Shown: piece by piece, positions 5,791 through 14,076 of the stretch
Layout: each line of letters opens with the position of its first letter
Numbering within the stretch: the stretch's first letter is position 1
Source of the DNA: Lysobacter arseniciresistens ZS79
GTDB lineage: Bacteria; Pseudomonadota; Gammaproteobacteria; Xanthomonadales; Xanthomonadaceae
Length of the DNA: 64,000 bases
Direction: 5' to 3'
Assembly: GCF_000768335.1 (NCBI RefSeq)
Contig: NZ_AVPT01000002.1
Location: 1 to 64,000, forward strand
The notes under the pieces: generated by a model
Database searches by the model: none
The model's input: the letters and a program-made list of their open reading frames with translations, nothing else
Told to the model about the DNA's origin: nothing
Position numbers and translations under genes: made by a program

Positions 5791-7590
5791 ATGCCTATTC
5801 GCTCGCATCCACTTGCAAGTTCCATTTCCCGGGGCCTTTACGGTGCTCGGGGTGTGGCGTTGCTGGAACTCATTGCCGTGGTGGGGGTCATTGCAGTTGC
5901 AACTGCTGCCATTGTTGGCACGGCCAAATACACCAACAATCAGCGGGTCATTGGCAACCAGGTGGAGAATGCGGGCGTCATCGTGGACAGAGTTGTAAAG
6001 GCCTCGATGGCCAGTGGCCACTTTGCAACGCTCAACCAGGCCAACGCCCTGCGCGATGGCCTATTCCCCCCTTCGATGCTCGATGAGGTAGGCAACCCGA
6101 GAGCCTGGAAGGGCGGCGTGGCGCTCACCGGGGTTCCCGTTGCAGGCGTTCCAAGCTTTGGTGCGGCCCTGACCTTCGACAAGGTTCCTGGCCATGCTTG
6201 CGTGAAGTTCGTATCGCAAGCGGCACCGGGGTTTTATTCGATCAAGGTCAACGACCAGTTGGTAAAAGACAAGTTCGAGGCTTTGGATATCCCCCTGCTG
6301 ACCCGCTCTTGCGAGCCCGCAACCTCCCGGGTGCAATTCGTCTATGCCAAGAACGGTGGAACTGGCCTGCCGCCTCCTGGTGCCCCTATCCCTCCCCCGC
6401 CCATCCCCTGCACGCCCAAGGCATCCACCACCGAAACCGTGGTGGATACGGCCTGCCCTGCCGGCTGGCTTGGAACGAGGGTCTTTGAAACCCGCTACAC
6501 CTGCTTTCCTGAAACGGGGCAGACCATTGCCCAAAAGCCCACCCTCATGTCCGATACCTGCCAGCCTGCGTGTGTGCTGCCCTTGCCCCACCAGCAAGTA
6601 GACCGGCAGCTGCGCACCGCCTACCGGTCTCCTGCCTGTTCCGCGGGCCAAGCCGGCGTGCTCACCCAGGCTCGTCGTGAGGAGCGCACCCGCTCGCGCA
6701 CGGCCATGTGTGCACCAAGCCCCGGCTACTCCGCACCCGTGGGCAACTTCTCCTGGACGCCCTACACGGTGTGGTCGACGTGGACCGGCGCCGGGGCGTG
6801 GTCAGTCGTTTCCAGTTCTTGCGGCCAGGCGTGTGTGTTGCCCTCTCCATCCACCGAGACCAAGACAAAGCAGTGGGTCATCGAGCAAACGCTGACCTGC
6901 CCAGCTGGACAAGTGGGCGCCGGCATTCGCAAGCGTAAGACCTTCAAGCAGCCATTGGCGCGCAAGGCGTCGTGCCCCATGCCAGCAAGTTCGTTCACTT
7001 GGTCAGGGTGGAACGCTACGGGTCCGGTGGTGGAAAGCAATTGGGCAACGGTTTCAACCAACTGCGCGCCAGCGTGCATCGCCCCACCGATCCAGCGCAC
7101 GCCCACCACTCGCGCAGCTCCCCAAGATGTGCGCGTTGAGCCCTGCGATCCAGGTTTTTCCGGGACGATTACCTACCGGCGCAATCAGCGCGAGAACGGG
7201 TTCACGGGCACCAGCTACCACTGCCCGCAGCCGTCAGGAAACTACACGGCGCAGGCCTACACCGAGTGGCTTGGCACGTTCTACCCCACATCTGCTTGGA
7301 CCTTCACCAAGGCCTGCTCAACCGTGTGCGTGCCGCCTGCTGCCTCCACCGCGCCGGCCACTCGCAATATTCGGTCAGAGCGCGAACGCATCGAGTGCTT
7401 CGATGGTGCGCCTGGGCACATCATCCAAGAGCGCTTCTGGGTGGAATACGGCACCCGCAAGACCACCTGGTCGTGCCCTGCTGCAAACCGTGGCGCCGAC
7501 CCCCACTACACCTACACCTGGTCCGGCACCTTCGGCTACTCAAAGTGGATGTATGTGGACTTCCAGTGCGACTTCGAAGGCCAGAAATAA
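5791..7590 (+). CDS. Type IVb prepilin fused to a Cys-rich repeat adhesin, PilV-like (599 aa)
   Basis: One of two plus-strand pilin-type genes in the island. Residues about 20-45 are a class III prepilin signal: short basic leader, G before VALLELIAVVGVIAVATAAIVG (the fifth residue of the mature protein is Glu), then a PilS-like pilin domain to about 190. A proline hinge follows (PPPGAPIPPPPIP). The rest is about four modules of 80-90 residues, each with conserved Cys and Trp (C-PAG--G ... W ... S--C--AC-LP/PP). This is the layout of a minor tip pilin of thin conjugative or adhesive pili (PilV group). No shufflon recombinase or inverted segments are visible. The major pilin may be the gene at 36689. 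Confidence 0.75.
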   Translation: MPIRSHPLASSISRGLYGARGVALLELIAVVGVIAVATAAIVGTAKYTNNQRVIGNQVENAGVIVDRVVKASMASGHFATLNQANALRDGLFPPSMLDEVGNPRAWKGGVALTGVPVAGVPSFGAALTFDKVPGHACVKFVSQAAPGFYSIKVNDQLVKDKFEALDIPLLTRSCEPATSRVQFVYAKNGGTGLPPPGAPIPPPPIPCTPKASTTETVVDTACPAGWLGTRVFETRYTCFPETGQTIAQKPTLMSDTCQPACVLPLPHQQVDRQLRTAYRSPACSAGQAGVLTQARREERTRSRTAMCAPSPGYSAPVGNFSWTPYTVWSTWTGAGAWSVVSSSCGQACVLPSPSTETKTKQWVIEQTLTCPAGQVGAGIRKRKTFKQPLARKASCPMPASSFTWSGWNATGPVVESNWATVSTNCAPACIAPPIQRTPTTRAAPQDVRVEPCDPGFSGTITYRRNQRENGFTGTSYHCPQPSGNYTAQAYTEWLGTFYPTSAWTFTKACSTVCVPPAASTAPATRNIRSERERIECFDGAPGHIIQERFWVEYGTRKTTWSCPAANRGADPHYTYTWSGTFGYSKWMYVDFQCDFEGQK

Positions 7591-7815
7591 CAAAGGGCCC
7601 ACTAGGAGCCCCTTGGTCGCCAGCAAGTTCATTGGGGGGTGTTAGCTCCCCGGACCCCCTTCACGGTGCCAGCCGTCTGCTACGGCCAGGCAGTCATCCG
7701 ATCTGATTGCCATCCTTGGGTGTGGGTGGCCAGCGACGGGATCAACGATAGACAAAGCGTTGTGAGCTGCCAATCAGTCTGGGGCGCGTCGTCGGGTCAG
7801 GAAATCCCTACGCTG

Positions 7816-8535
7816 TTAGAGCCTGCGCGCCATTGCCTGGGCAGAAGCGTGGACAGTGCTGTCTGCAAGCACCTGCTCTTCAACCAGGCTCATGAACTCG
7901 GCGAACTCTTCCTGTTCAAAGTGTGCCGGGTCAACAGGCGCACCCTGCGTGTAGAGATACGCAGCCAGGTTGACCGCATCACCATCAAAGAACTCGTCAA
8001 CGCGGTCTTCATGATGTTCGCTGAACTGGCCGCATCTCATTGCTTGCCACATCAACGGGAAGCCTTCGTTAAATGCCAACGCGCTGCCAGCCTCAACCAA
8101 CAACTTCGCTTTCTCGACGCTAAACACTTCCTCATAGATAAGATGAGCCAATGCGCCACCTGCCGATGCCTGTCCGTTTTCCATCTTGTTTGGACACGCA
8201 CCGGCATCCAAGGCCCGCTTCAAGTCTTCCGCGGTGCCGTCTTCGATGGCCTTGTAAAGCGCCCACTGCGGGTTGCGTGTGGGGTTGTGCATGATTTCAA
8301 GTCGGAATGCCTCATGCGCCGCATTTTGCTTCTCGACTTCTTCTATCATGGCGTCGAAGTCAATACCACTCAACTCACGGAGATCTCCTGACAGCGTTCC
8401 CATGCCATCCAATATCAGGGCGCCACCCATCCCCGCCTGACCTTTACCAAATGGGATATGGGTATGCGTTGATGGATGCGACGGCGAGCTTGGCGCCATT
8501 CCTGCCTGTCCGCGCGTCTGCTTCAAAATTTTCAT
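7816..8535 (-). CDS. Ankyrin-like protein with ARRL tail (239 aa)
   Basis: Start MKILKQTRGQ, with aggag before the ATG. The first 70 residues are polar with Gly-rich segments. Residues about 85-190 contain ankyrin-like helix pairs (ALYKAIEDGTAEDLKRALDAGACPNK, KAKLLVEAGSALAFNEGFPLMWQA). It ends HASAQAMARRL, matching the tail family. Probably a cytosolic or translocated protein-interaction factor. It sits alone behind a variant of the island promoter and faces the prepilin-adhesin gene. Confidence 0.6.
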   Translation of the reverse strand: MKILKQTRGQAGMAPSSPSHPSTHTHIPFGKGQAGMGGALILDGMGTLSGDLRELSGIDFDAMIEEVEKQNAAHEAFRLEIMHNPTRNPQWALYKAIEDGTAEDLKRALDAGACPNKMENGQASAGGALAHLIYEEVFSVEKAKLLVEAGSALAFNEGFPLMWQAMRCGQFSEHHEDRVDEFFDGDAVNLAAYLYTQGAPVDPAHFEQEEFAEFMSLVEEQVLADSTVHASAQAMARRL

Positions 8536-8564
8536 CGCCTCTCCTGATTACCTACCAAACTCGG

Positions 8565-8605
8565 CATGTATTCAAGCTAAGGCGAATGTGGATATCGTCA
8601 AGCGT
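8565..8605 (-). promoter_or_regulatory. Island-type promoter, variant copy (TTGACG)
   Basis: Minus strand TTGACG (8596-8601), 17 bp with TTCGCCTT, then AGCTTGAATACATG. It shares the GCCTT box and spacing with the other copies. Confidence 0.4.
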
Positions 8606-8619
8606 TCGGGCAGAACTTT

Positions 8620-9594
8620 CTACGCTGCCTGCTTGATGACTTCGTAATACGGATGCTGCTTGTCATCGAAGATGGCGAACAGGGCATCCAAGTTGTCAGG
8701 ATCCGGGTTAAGCCAGGCGTCCATATGCTCGGGCTTGATGTTGATGATCGTGCGATCGTGACCTGCCGCGGCTACTTCTTCTTCTGGCTCGTCAGTGATG
8801 GCCGCAAAGGACCAAAGATCGGGCAGCTTCCCTTTTGGGTCGGTCCAGTGCGAATACAGGCATGCGACATACATGGTCTCGCCCGTGCGCGGCCGGAACT
8901 GGATCTCCTTGCTTCCACCCTTCCCGTCGTCGACGTTCTCGTAGAACGTTTCAGCGAGCATGAGGCAGTGGTTGTGGCCGAACTGGTTGCGCCAGAACTT
9001 CGTCAGGTTGTCGCGCCGGGCGTTGTATTTGCCTGATACCTGGCCCGTCTTCGTGCGATCGGTGGACGGGTCCATGCCACACGGGCGGCAGTGATAGCGC
9101 ATGGGTCGCACCACCCGCTTGCCTTGCTCCATCATGAGCACCGGGGCATACCAGTCGGGGAAGATCCGGTTGTCCTTGGTCGGTTCAACGCTTGTGCGCT
9201 TGGCGTCGGCGATCCAGCGTTTGAGCTGCTTGATTTTGTTCCCTGCAATGCGCTGGTCGTTGAGCGCGGCCTTGGTTTCCTTGACGGCTAGTTTTCGTTC
9301 GGCGTCGGCCAGGCGCTTGACCTGCTTGAACAGCTCCTGCTCGCTCTCGGAAACCTTGCGGCCGTTCCACTCCGCTATGAGGTCGTGGATCTTTTGCTCC
9401 AAGTCGCTCTTGGGGTGCAGGAAGTTCAGATCCAGACCCTTGGGGATCTTGTGGCCATCGGTCATCTTGTTGCGGATGCGATAGGCCTCGTCGCGACCCA
9501 GGTAGAGTTCCCAAAACGACTTCATGTCGATTTCTGCACCGGTCTCCTGGATGAAATCCCGCAGCAAAGTCCACGCTTCTGCTGAATAGCACAT
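8620..9594 (-). CDS. SRAP/HMCES-like abasic-site protein with coiled-coil insertion (324 aa)
   Basis: Catalytic Cys2 directly after Met (MCYSAEAW), as in the SOS-response-associated peptidase family, which covalently shields abasic sites in single-stranded DNA. Other family blocks are visible: YNARRD near residue 195, HCLMLAETFYE near 215 and HDRTIINIKPEHM near 285, which carries the expected active-site His. Residues about 60-150 are an extra charged, helical, coiled-coil-like segment not present in the common form of about 220 residues. It lies near umuDC, so it may be part of a DNA-damage or plasmid-entry package. Confidence 0.8.
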   Translation of the reverse strand: MCYSAEAWTLLRDFIQETGAEIDMKSFWELYLGRDEAYRIRNKMTDGHKIPKGLDLNFLHPKSDLEQKIHDLIAEWNGRKVSESEQELFKQVKRLADAERKLAVKETKAALNDQRIAGNKIKQLKRWIADAKRTSVEPTKDNRIFPDWYAPVLMMEQGKRVVRPMRYHCRPCGMDPSTDRTKTGQVSGKYNARRDNLTKFWRNQFGHNHCLMLAETFYENVDDGKGGSKEIQFRPRTGETMYVACLYSHWTDPKGKLPDLWSFAAITDEPEEEVAAAGHDRTIINIKPEHMDAWLNPDPDNLDALFAIFDDKQHPYYEVIKQAA

Positions 9595-9604
9595 GGTCAG
9601 CTCC

Positions 9605-10096
9605 CTACATCACTCGATTGGGTTTAGGTGAATTCCCATAGCGTTCCTTGACCCTTGCAAGCAACTCCGTCAAACGCTCGAAGGAAATCCCTCGCCCCTT
9701 GATTTCATCCAGATCCTTCTGGTTGGCAACTTTGTGTTTAACGGCCAGCTCGATGGCATGTTCCAAATCAGCCCATGGGACTTCGCCACCGCCTTCCAGC
9801 ATGCTGATTGCTTTGGTCAACGCATGGTTCAACGCCGCGTGCATGGCGGCGGTGTCTTGCAGACTGGTCGTCACTCCTTCATCAACCGGGATCGCGGCGA
9901 TGTAGCGCCCGTGCTTGGCCAGCATGCCGGCAATGCGCTGGTTCACTTCCTGGGTGTGCTCACCTGCCGCATCCTCGATCACATCGGCCTGGCCTGCGAA
10001 GGCGGGCCAGAAGTCGCCCGGATCCGGGTTGTCGGCGATCAAGCCGGGCAGCGCGGCTTCCAGGGCGTCGAGCTGAAAGGTCAGTTCAGGGGTCAT
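9605..10096 (-). CDS. Hypothetical helical protein (163 aa)
   Basis: Start chosen at MTPELTFQ, 7 nt from a GGAG site. All-helical, acidic N-terminal half, basic C-terminus (FERLTELLARVKERYGNSPKPNRVM). No domain recognised. It ends 11 bases before the SRAP gene and is probably co-transcribed with it. Confidence 0.65.
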   Translation of the reverse strand: MTPELTFQLDALEAALPGLIADNPDPGDFWPAFAGQADVIEDAAGEHTQEVNQRIAGMLAKHGRYIAAIPVDEGVTTSLQDTAAMHAALNHALTKAISMLEGGGEVPWADLEHAIELAVKHKVANQKDLDEIKGRGISFERLTELLARVKERYGNSPKPNRVM

Positions 10097-10149
10097 GCTC
10101 ATTCTCCGATGTTGCCATTGCACGGCTGCGGGTGCGACCTAACGGGCGC

Positions 10150-10188
10150 GTGGAACACCTTGCCAGGCAACACGAACAAGTGTTCCAC
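10150..10188. promoter_or_regulatory. Inverted repeat in the gap before umuD
   Basis: Perfect 9-bp arms GTGGAACAC (10150-10158) and GTGTTCCAC (10180-10188), 21 bp apart, between divergent genes. Could be an operator or an RNA hairpin. Confidence 0.35.
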
Positions 10189-10226
10189 GTTCCGGTGTTC
10201 CCGGTAGATCAAGGCCTTGCATCGTG

Positions 10227-10298
10227 TTCAGGGAAATACTAATGGCGAGACCCATGGGGCCGTCCTAGGCTAGCGTCCCAGTGGCTCGTCTCACTGGG
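10227..10298 (+). promoter_or_regulatory. Possible SOS-type control region of umuDC
   Basis: TTCA-N6-TACTA at 10227-10241 is a partial match to the xanthomonad LexA box pattern TTAG-N6-TACTA as I remember it. A second perfect inverted repeat, CCCAGTG (10277-10283) with CACTGGG (10292-10298), lies nearer the gene. Both are candidates only. Confidence 0.3.
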
Positions 10299-10326
10299 TG
10301 ATTCAACTCGTCTGGATGATGCCCGC

Positions 10327-10776
10327 ATGATCGAACCTGACCCCCTGCCGCACCTGCTCTTGGGCCACGCCACGGCCAACCCTCGTCGCATTCCGCGGCC
10401 ACTGCTCAACCATCGGGCTACCTGCGGGTTCCCTTCCCCCGCAGAAGACCACATGGGCCAGGATCTGGATCTTGGCGCCAAGCTCATACGCAATCCGCTG
10501 GCTACCTTCTTCGTCCAGGCGGAAGGCAACTCCATGGAAGGCCTGGGCATCTTTGCAGGCGATATCCTGGTGGTCGATCGATCGGTGGAAGCCAAGGATG
10601 GCGCGATCATCATGTGCCTGCTCGATGGCGGCTACACCATCAAGCGCCTGGTGCTACGCGGCAGGCGTGCAGAGTTGCATTCAGGGCACCCGGACCACCC
10701 ACCCATCATCTTGTCCCAAGAAACCGAATTGCAGATCTGGGGCGTGGTGCTGTGGTCGATCACAAAGCACGGGTGA
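10327..10776 (+). CDS. umuD: UmuD-like S24 autoprotease, DNA polymerase V subunit (149 aa)
   Basis: The C-terminal two thirds match the LexA/UmuD S24 fold: Ser69 in GNSMEGLGIFAGDILVVDRS and Lys106 in YTIKRL form the catalytic dyad with the spacing of E. coli UmuD. The self-cleavage bond would be Cys33-Gly34 (ATCGFPSPAEDH). Slightly longer than E. coli UmuD (139 aa), with the extra residues at the N-terminus. It is followed 3 nt later by umuC, so together they would make an error-prone polymerase V, as on many plasmids and integrative elements. Confidence 0.9.
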   Translation: MIEPDPLPHLLLGHATANPRRIPRPLLNHRATCGFPSPAEDHMGQDLDLGAKLIRNPLATFFVQAEGNSMEGLGIFAGDILVVDRSVEAKDGAIIMCLLDGGYTIKRLVLRGRRAELHSGHPDHPPIILSQETELQIWGVVLWSITKHG

Positions 10777-10779
10777 GAC

Positions 10780-12027
10780 ATGTTCGGGCTTGTTGACGCC
10801 AACTCGTTCTATTGCTCCGTGGAACAGGTGTTCGATCCTGCGCTGCGTGGAAAGGCGGTGGTTGTAGGAAGCAACAATGACGGATGTGCAATAGCCAGGA
10901 GCGATCAGGCGAAAAAGCTCGGCGTCAAGATGGGTCAGCCCTTGCACGAGATCCCGCCCCACATCAGGCGGCAGCTGCACATTCGCTCGGCTAACTTCGG
11001 CCTGTATGGCGATATCAGCGGACGCGTTGTCGGGATCCTTCGGGATCTGTTCCCCAAGGTTGAGGTCTACTCCATCGATGAGAGTTTCGTGGAGTTCCCG
11101 GTAGGCAATCGCATGGAAGTCGCCCACGAGGCTCGCTCCCGCATCGAGCGTTGGGTAGGCATCCCGAACTGCGTTGGCATCGGCCCCACGAAGACCCTGG
11201 CCAAGATGGCGAACAAGATCGCCAAGGCCGGCGCCGGGATCGTGGATCTGGCCGATGAAGGCGTTCGTGCTGCGCACCTGGCTCGCTTTCCTGTTGAGGA
11301 TGTGTGGGGCGTGGGCAGGAAGTTTGCAGCCAGGCTTGGCGCCGAAGGCATCATCACCGCGGGCGACCTGGTGAAAGCGGACAGTGAAACGCTGCGTGCG
11401 CGCTATGGCGTGGTGCTTGCAAGGACCCAAGCGGAGTTGCAAGGCGTGGCCTGCTCGGACCTGCAGGAAGCCGAACCCGACCGCCAGCAGATCGTGTGTT
11501 CCCGGTCGTTTGGACGGGAAGTAGTGGAGCTTGAAGATGTGCAGCAAGCGGTGGCGACCTTCGCCATCAATGCGTGCGAGAAGCTTCGTAAGCGCTCACT
11601 GCAAGCGGGCGGCGTGTGGGTGTGGCTCAACACCAATCCCTTCAAGCCCGATGCCCCGCAATATCACCCGTCCAAGGCCATGTCGCTCATCAGTGCGAGT
11701 GCAGACACCCGGGAAGTGTTGCGCATGGCGCAAGCCTTGACCCGGGCGATGTATCGCAAGGGATACCGCTACAAGAAAGCCGGCGTTGGACTGCTTGACC
11801 TGACCGCAGGAGACAGCCACCAGGGCGACCTGTTTTCAGGTGTGGATCCGCGGTCGGCCAAGCTCATGGAAGTGCTGGATGCGGCCAATAGGAAGTTCGG
11901 GCGCAACGCCATGAGCTTCGCAAGCTCGGCTTGGCGGGAGAAGACCAAGCCGCAGTGGTCGATGAACCAGCAGCACTTGTCGCCTGCGTATACGCAGAAA
12001 TGGAGCGAGTTGTTGCGGGTGCGGTAG
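10780..12027 (+). CDS. umuC: UmuC-like Y-family DNA polymerase (415 aa)
   Basis: Catalytic carboxylates are in place: Asp6 in LVDANSFYCSVE, and Asp100-Glu101 in VYSIDESF. Helix-hairpin-helix-like VWGVGRKFAARLGAEGI follows, then the little finger. The C-terminal region (RSAKLMEVLDAANRKFGRNAMSFASS) matches UmuC/RumB types. Full length for the family. It does translesion synthesis with activated UmuD'. On an island it would raise mutation and damage tolerance during entry as single strands. The gene faces the nuclease-like gene ending at 12028. Confidence 0.93.
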   Translation: MFGLVDANSFYCSVEQVFDPALRGKAVVVGSNNDGCAIARSDQAKKLGVKMGQPLHEIPPHIRRQLHIRSANFGLYGDISGRVVGILRDLFPKVEVYSIDESFVEFPVGNRMEVAHEARSRIERWVGIPNCVGIGPTKTLAKMANKIAKAGAGIVDLADEGVRAAHLARFPVEDVWGVGRKFAARLGAEGIITAGDLVKADSETLRARYGVVLARTQAELQGVACSDLQEAEPDRQQIVCSRSFGREVVELEDVQQAVATFAINACEKLRKRSLQAGGVWVWLNTNPFKPDAPQYHPSKAMSLISASADTREVLRMAQALTRAMYRKGYRYKKAGVGLLDLTAGDSHQGDLFSGVDPRSAKLMEVLDAANRKFGRNAMSFASSAWREKTKPQWSMNQQHLSPAYTQKWSELLRVR

Positions 12028-12594
12028 TTAGATGGCCAACACCTGCCCAAGCCACACATCGGGCGGGGTGAAATGCCCCATGTCTGTATTGTAGATATCG
12101 TGCCCGCGCACCTGGTAGTTGTCATGCACCCAGTCGCCGTCCTGGTAGAACTGGGCATGCTGCAAGAACATGTCCCTGGATATCCCACCCAGGAACCACA
12201 TCACCCGGCGCTGGAATTCATAGGTCAGGAAGAAGAACTGCTGCACGGGTTCGTGCGCGTGTTGCGCCGTGATCTGCATGGTGTAGTCCGGGCGCGGGGC
12301 GACCTTGCGCTTGACCGTCTTGATGCCGACCGACACATCCCGGCCCACGATGAAGTCAGCCTTGCCCGCAGCGTCGTCCTGGATCCACTGGTAGTCGCGG
12401 CAATCGCGATGGTGCAGGAAAGACTTGAACGCCATTTCGCCAAGCTCACCTACCCACCGGGCATCGGTGTCGCGCTCGGGATAGATGTTGCCGTAGAGCT
12501 TGTCGCGCTCGGCGCGCATGGCGCGGGCCTTGGCTTCCCACTGGGCGTCTACGGCAACGCTGATCCAGCCGTTGGGGTGGATGGTGCTACTCAT
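12028..12594 (-). CDS. Putative PD-(D/E)XK-type nuclease-like protein (188 aa)
   Basis: Residues about 45-105 resemble a restriction-like core: Glu in WVGELGEMAFKSFL, then DDAAGKADFIVGRDVSVGIKTVKRK, where an Asp followed by a beta strand and IKTVK fits the D...xxK pattern. The C-terminal half (FFFLTYEFQRRVMWFLGGISRDMF) looks like the strand-rich end of such folds. No methylase lies beside it. The start overlaps the stop of the ankyrin gene upstream (TAATG). The assignment rests on pattern only. Confidence 0.5.
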   Translation of the reverse strand: MSSTIHPNGWISVAVDAQWEAKARAMRAERDKLYGNIYPERDTDARWVGELGEMAFKSFLHHRDCRDYQWIQDDAAGKADFIVGRDVSVGIKTVKRKVAPRPDYTMQITAQHAHEPVQQFFFLTYEFQRRVMWFLGGISRDMFLQHAQFYQDGDWVHDNYQVRGHDIYNTDMGHFTPPDVWLGQVLAI

Positions 12595-13238
12595 TAGATG
12601 CGGCGTTGCTTGCTCGGGGCGGCGGCTTTGGGTGTTTTGCGGTCCAACTGCTTGGCTTGCGTGTTCGCGGCCTGCTCGCCCAGGAACGAACGATTTTTCT
12701 CATTGATCTTGGTTTTTGTCTTGACCTTCAACCCAAGCTTCACGAGCACGTCCACTACCGGTGACCAGGTCTTGGGCAACGGGTCGGGTCGAGCAAGCAA
12801 CAACTCCAATGCATTCATACCCTGGAAGGCTGCAGACGCCTTCTTCTTGACGCGCTCCTTGGTCAGCAAGAACTGTGCGACCACTGGCGTCTGGCGGAGC
12901 ATGGCGGCATGCAACGGCAGCCGCCCTTTGTCCTTCTCATCGTGCAGATGCGAAAGGTGTTTTGCAATTTTAAGCACCGTCTCATCACTAAGTTTTTCTG
13001 ACCTTATGGCATCGATGAGCGTAGAGAAGCTTGGATCGGGATGGGCACGAAGCAACGTCATGACGACATTCTCCTTTCCCCACCAGATCGCTTCCTCCAA
13101 GGCATCACCAACACCGCTCCGGGGAACCGGCTTGGAAATCCGCGCCCCCTCTTTCAGTGCCGCCCGGACGCCTTTGGCATCGTCGTTGCTAGCGCATTCC
13201 CACAACCATTGATCCAGTGAATCGTAATGTCGAGCCAT
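12594..13238 (-). CDS. Ankyrin-like protein with RRI tail (214 aa)
   Basis: N-terminal DSLDQWLWECASNDDAKGVRAALKEGARI is a typical first ankyrin repeat, and several weaker repeats follow (EEAIWWGKENVVMTLLRAHPDPS, LPLHAAMLRQTPVVAQFLL). The C-terminus is very basic and ends RKTPKAAAPSKQRRI, close to the ATPxAAAPxxRRL tails of the 1-2 kb operon. No signal peptide. Coupled to the nuclease-like gene. Confidence 0.7.
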   Translation of the reverse strand: MARHYDSLDQWLWECASNDDAKGVRAALKEGARISKPVPRSGVGDALEEAIWWGKENVVMTLLRAHPDPSFSTLIDAIRSEKLSDETVLKIAKHLSHLHDEKDKGRLPLHAAMLRQTPVVAQFLLTKERVKKKASAAFQGMNALELLLARPDPLPKTWSPVVDVLVKLGLKVKTKTKINEKNRSFLGEQAANTQAKQLDRKTPKAAAPSKQRRI

Positions 13239-13293
13239 TGCTATTCCATCCTGCTGGTGTAGTGCCCCAATATCCGCGACCCACTGACCATGG

Positions 13294-14076
13294 TTAGAGG
13301 TGGCGCCGTCCGCGAACAGTAGACGGCAACGGCGTGGCTTCGTCCAAGCTTCGCGACTGTTGAATGCTCAACAGGTAGTCCCTGATGTCTTGATCGGTCG
13401 CAAACATGAGCGCGTTTTCTTCATTTGCGTTTTCGCAATTCACATCCGCGCCGGCCTCGATCAGCATTCTGCTAACTTTCATACCCCCTTTCCAAACCGC
13501 ATACATCAACGCTGTATCGCCATTCTTCGCTGCGCAATTCACATCTGCCCCAGCCTCGATCAGCACCTTGCATAGATCGTCATTCCCATACTTCGCTGCC
13601 CCCATCAATGCCGTCTCATCACATACACCCTTTGCATTCACATCCGCCCCGGACTCGATCAGCAACTGACACACATCAACCCAATCATGTTTTACCGCTT
13701 CAATCAACGCTGTATCGTCATCCTTCTCAGCGCAATTCACATCCGCCCCAGCCTCGATCAGCAACTTGCATAGATCGGCATTCCCTCGCCTCGCCGCCAG
13801 CAACAATGCTGTCAAACCGTCTTCATCCTCAACATTCACATCCGCCCCGGCCTCGATCAGCAACTTGCATAGATCGGTATGCCCCCAGTGCGCCGCGACC
13901 ATCAATGCCGTCCAATCAATAGCACCCCTAGCATTCACATCCGCCCCAGCCTCGATCAGCACCTTGCAATCATCGATCAGGCCCTCACGAGCTGCGGCCC
14001 ACAGTGCATCGCTATTTGCCTTCATACATTTGTTCTGAGCACCCGTCGCCAGCTTCTTCTTACGAATAGTGGTCAT
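13294..14076 (-). CDS. Regular ankyrin repeat protein (260 aa)
   Basis: Start MTTIRKKKLATG, overlapping the stop of the SH3-like gene (ATGA). About seven near-perfect 33-residue ankyrin repeats run from residue 20 to 240, most with LLIEAGADVN, and the DNA shows matching internal repeats. The regularity suggests recent repeat amplification. The end is TPLPSTVRGRRHL, a looser version of the basic tail. Protein-protein interaction is the safe role; the target is unknown. Confidence 0.85.
   Translation of the reverse strand: MTTIRKKKLATGAQNKCMKANSDALWAAAREGLIDDCKVLIEAGADVNARGAIDWTALMVAAHWGHTDLCKLLIEAGADVNVEDEDGLTALLLAARRGNADLCKLLIEAGADVNCAEKDDDTALIEAVKHDWVDVCQLLIESGADVNAKGVCDETALMGAAKYGNDDLCKVLIEAGADVNCAAKNGDTALMYAVWKGGMKVSRMLIEAGADVNCENANEENALMFATDQDIRDYLLSIQQSRSLDEATPLPSTVRGRRHL

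Noticed and set aside
5503-7590. Shufflon-type invertible segments at the prepilin-adhesin C-terminus
   Set aside because: No inverted repeats flanking alternative 3' ends and no adjacent shufflon recombinase gene.
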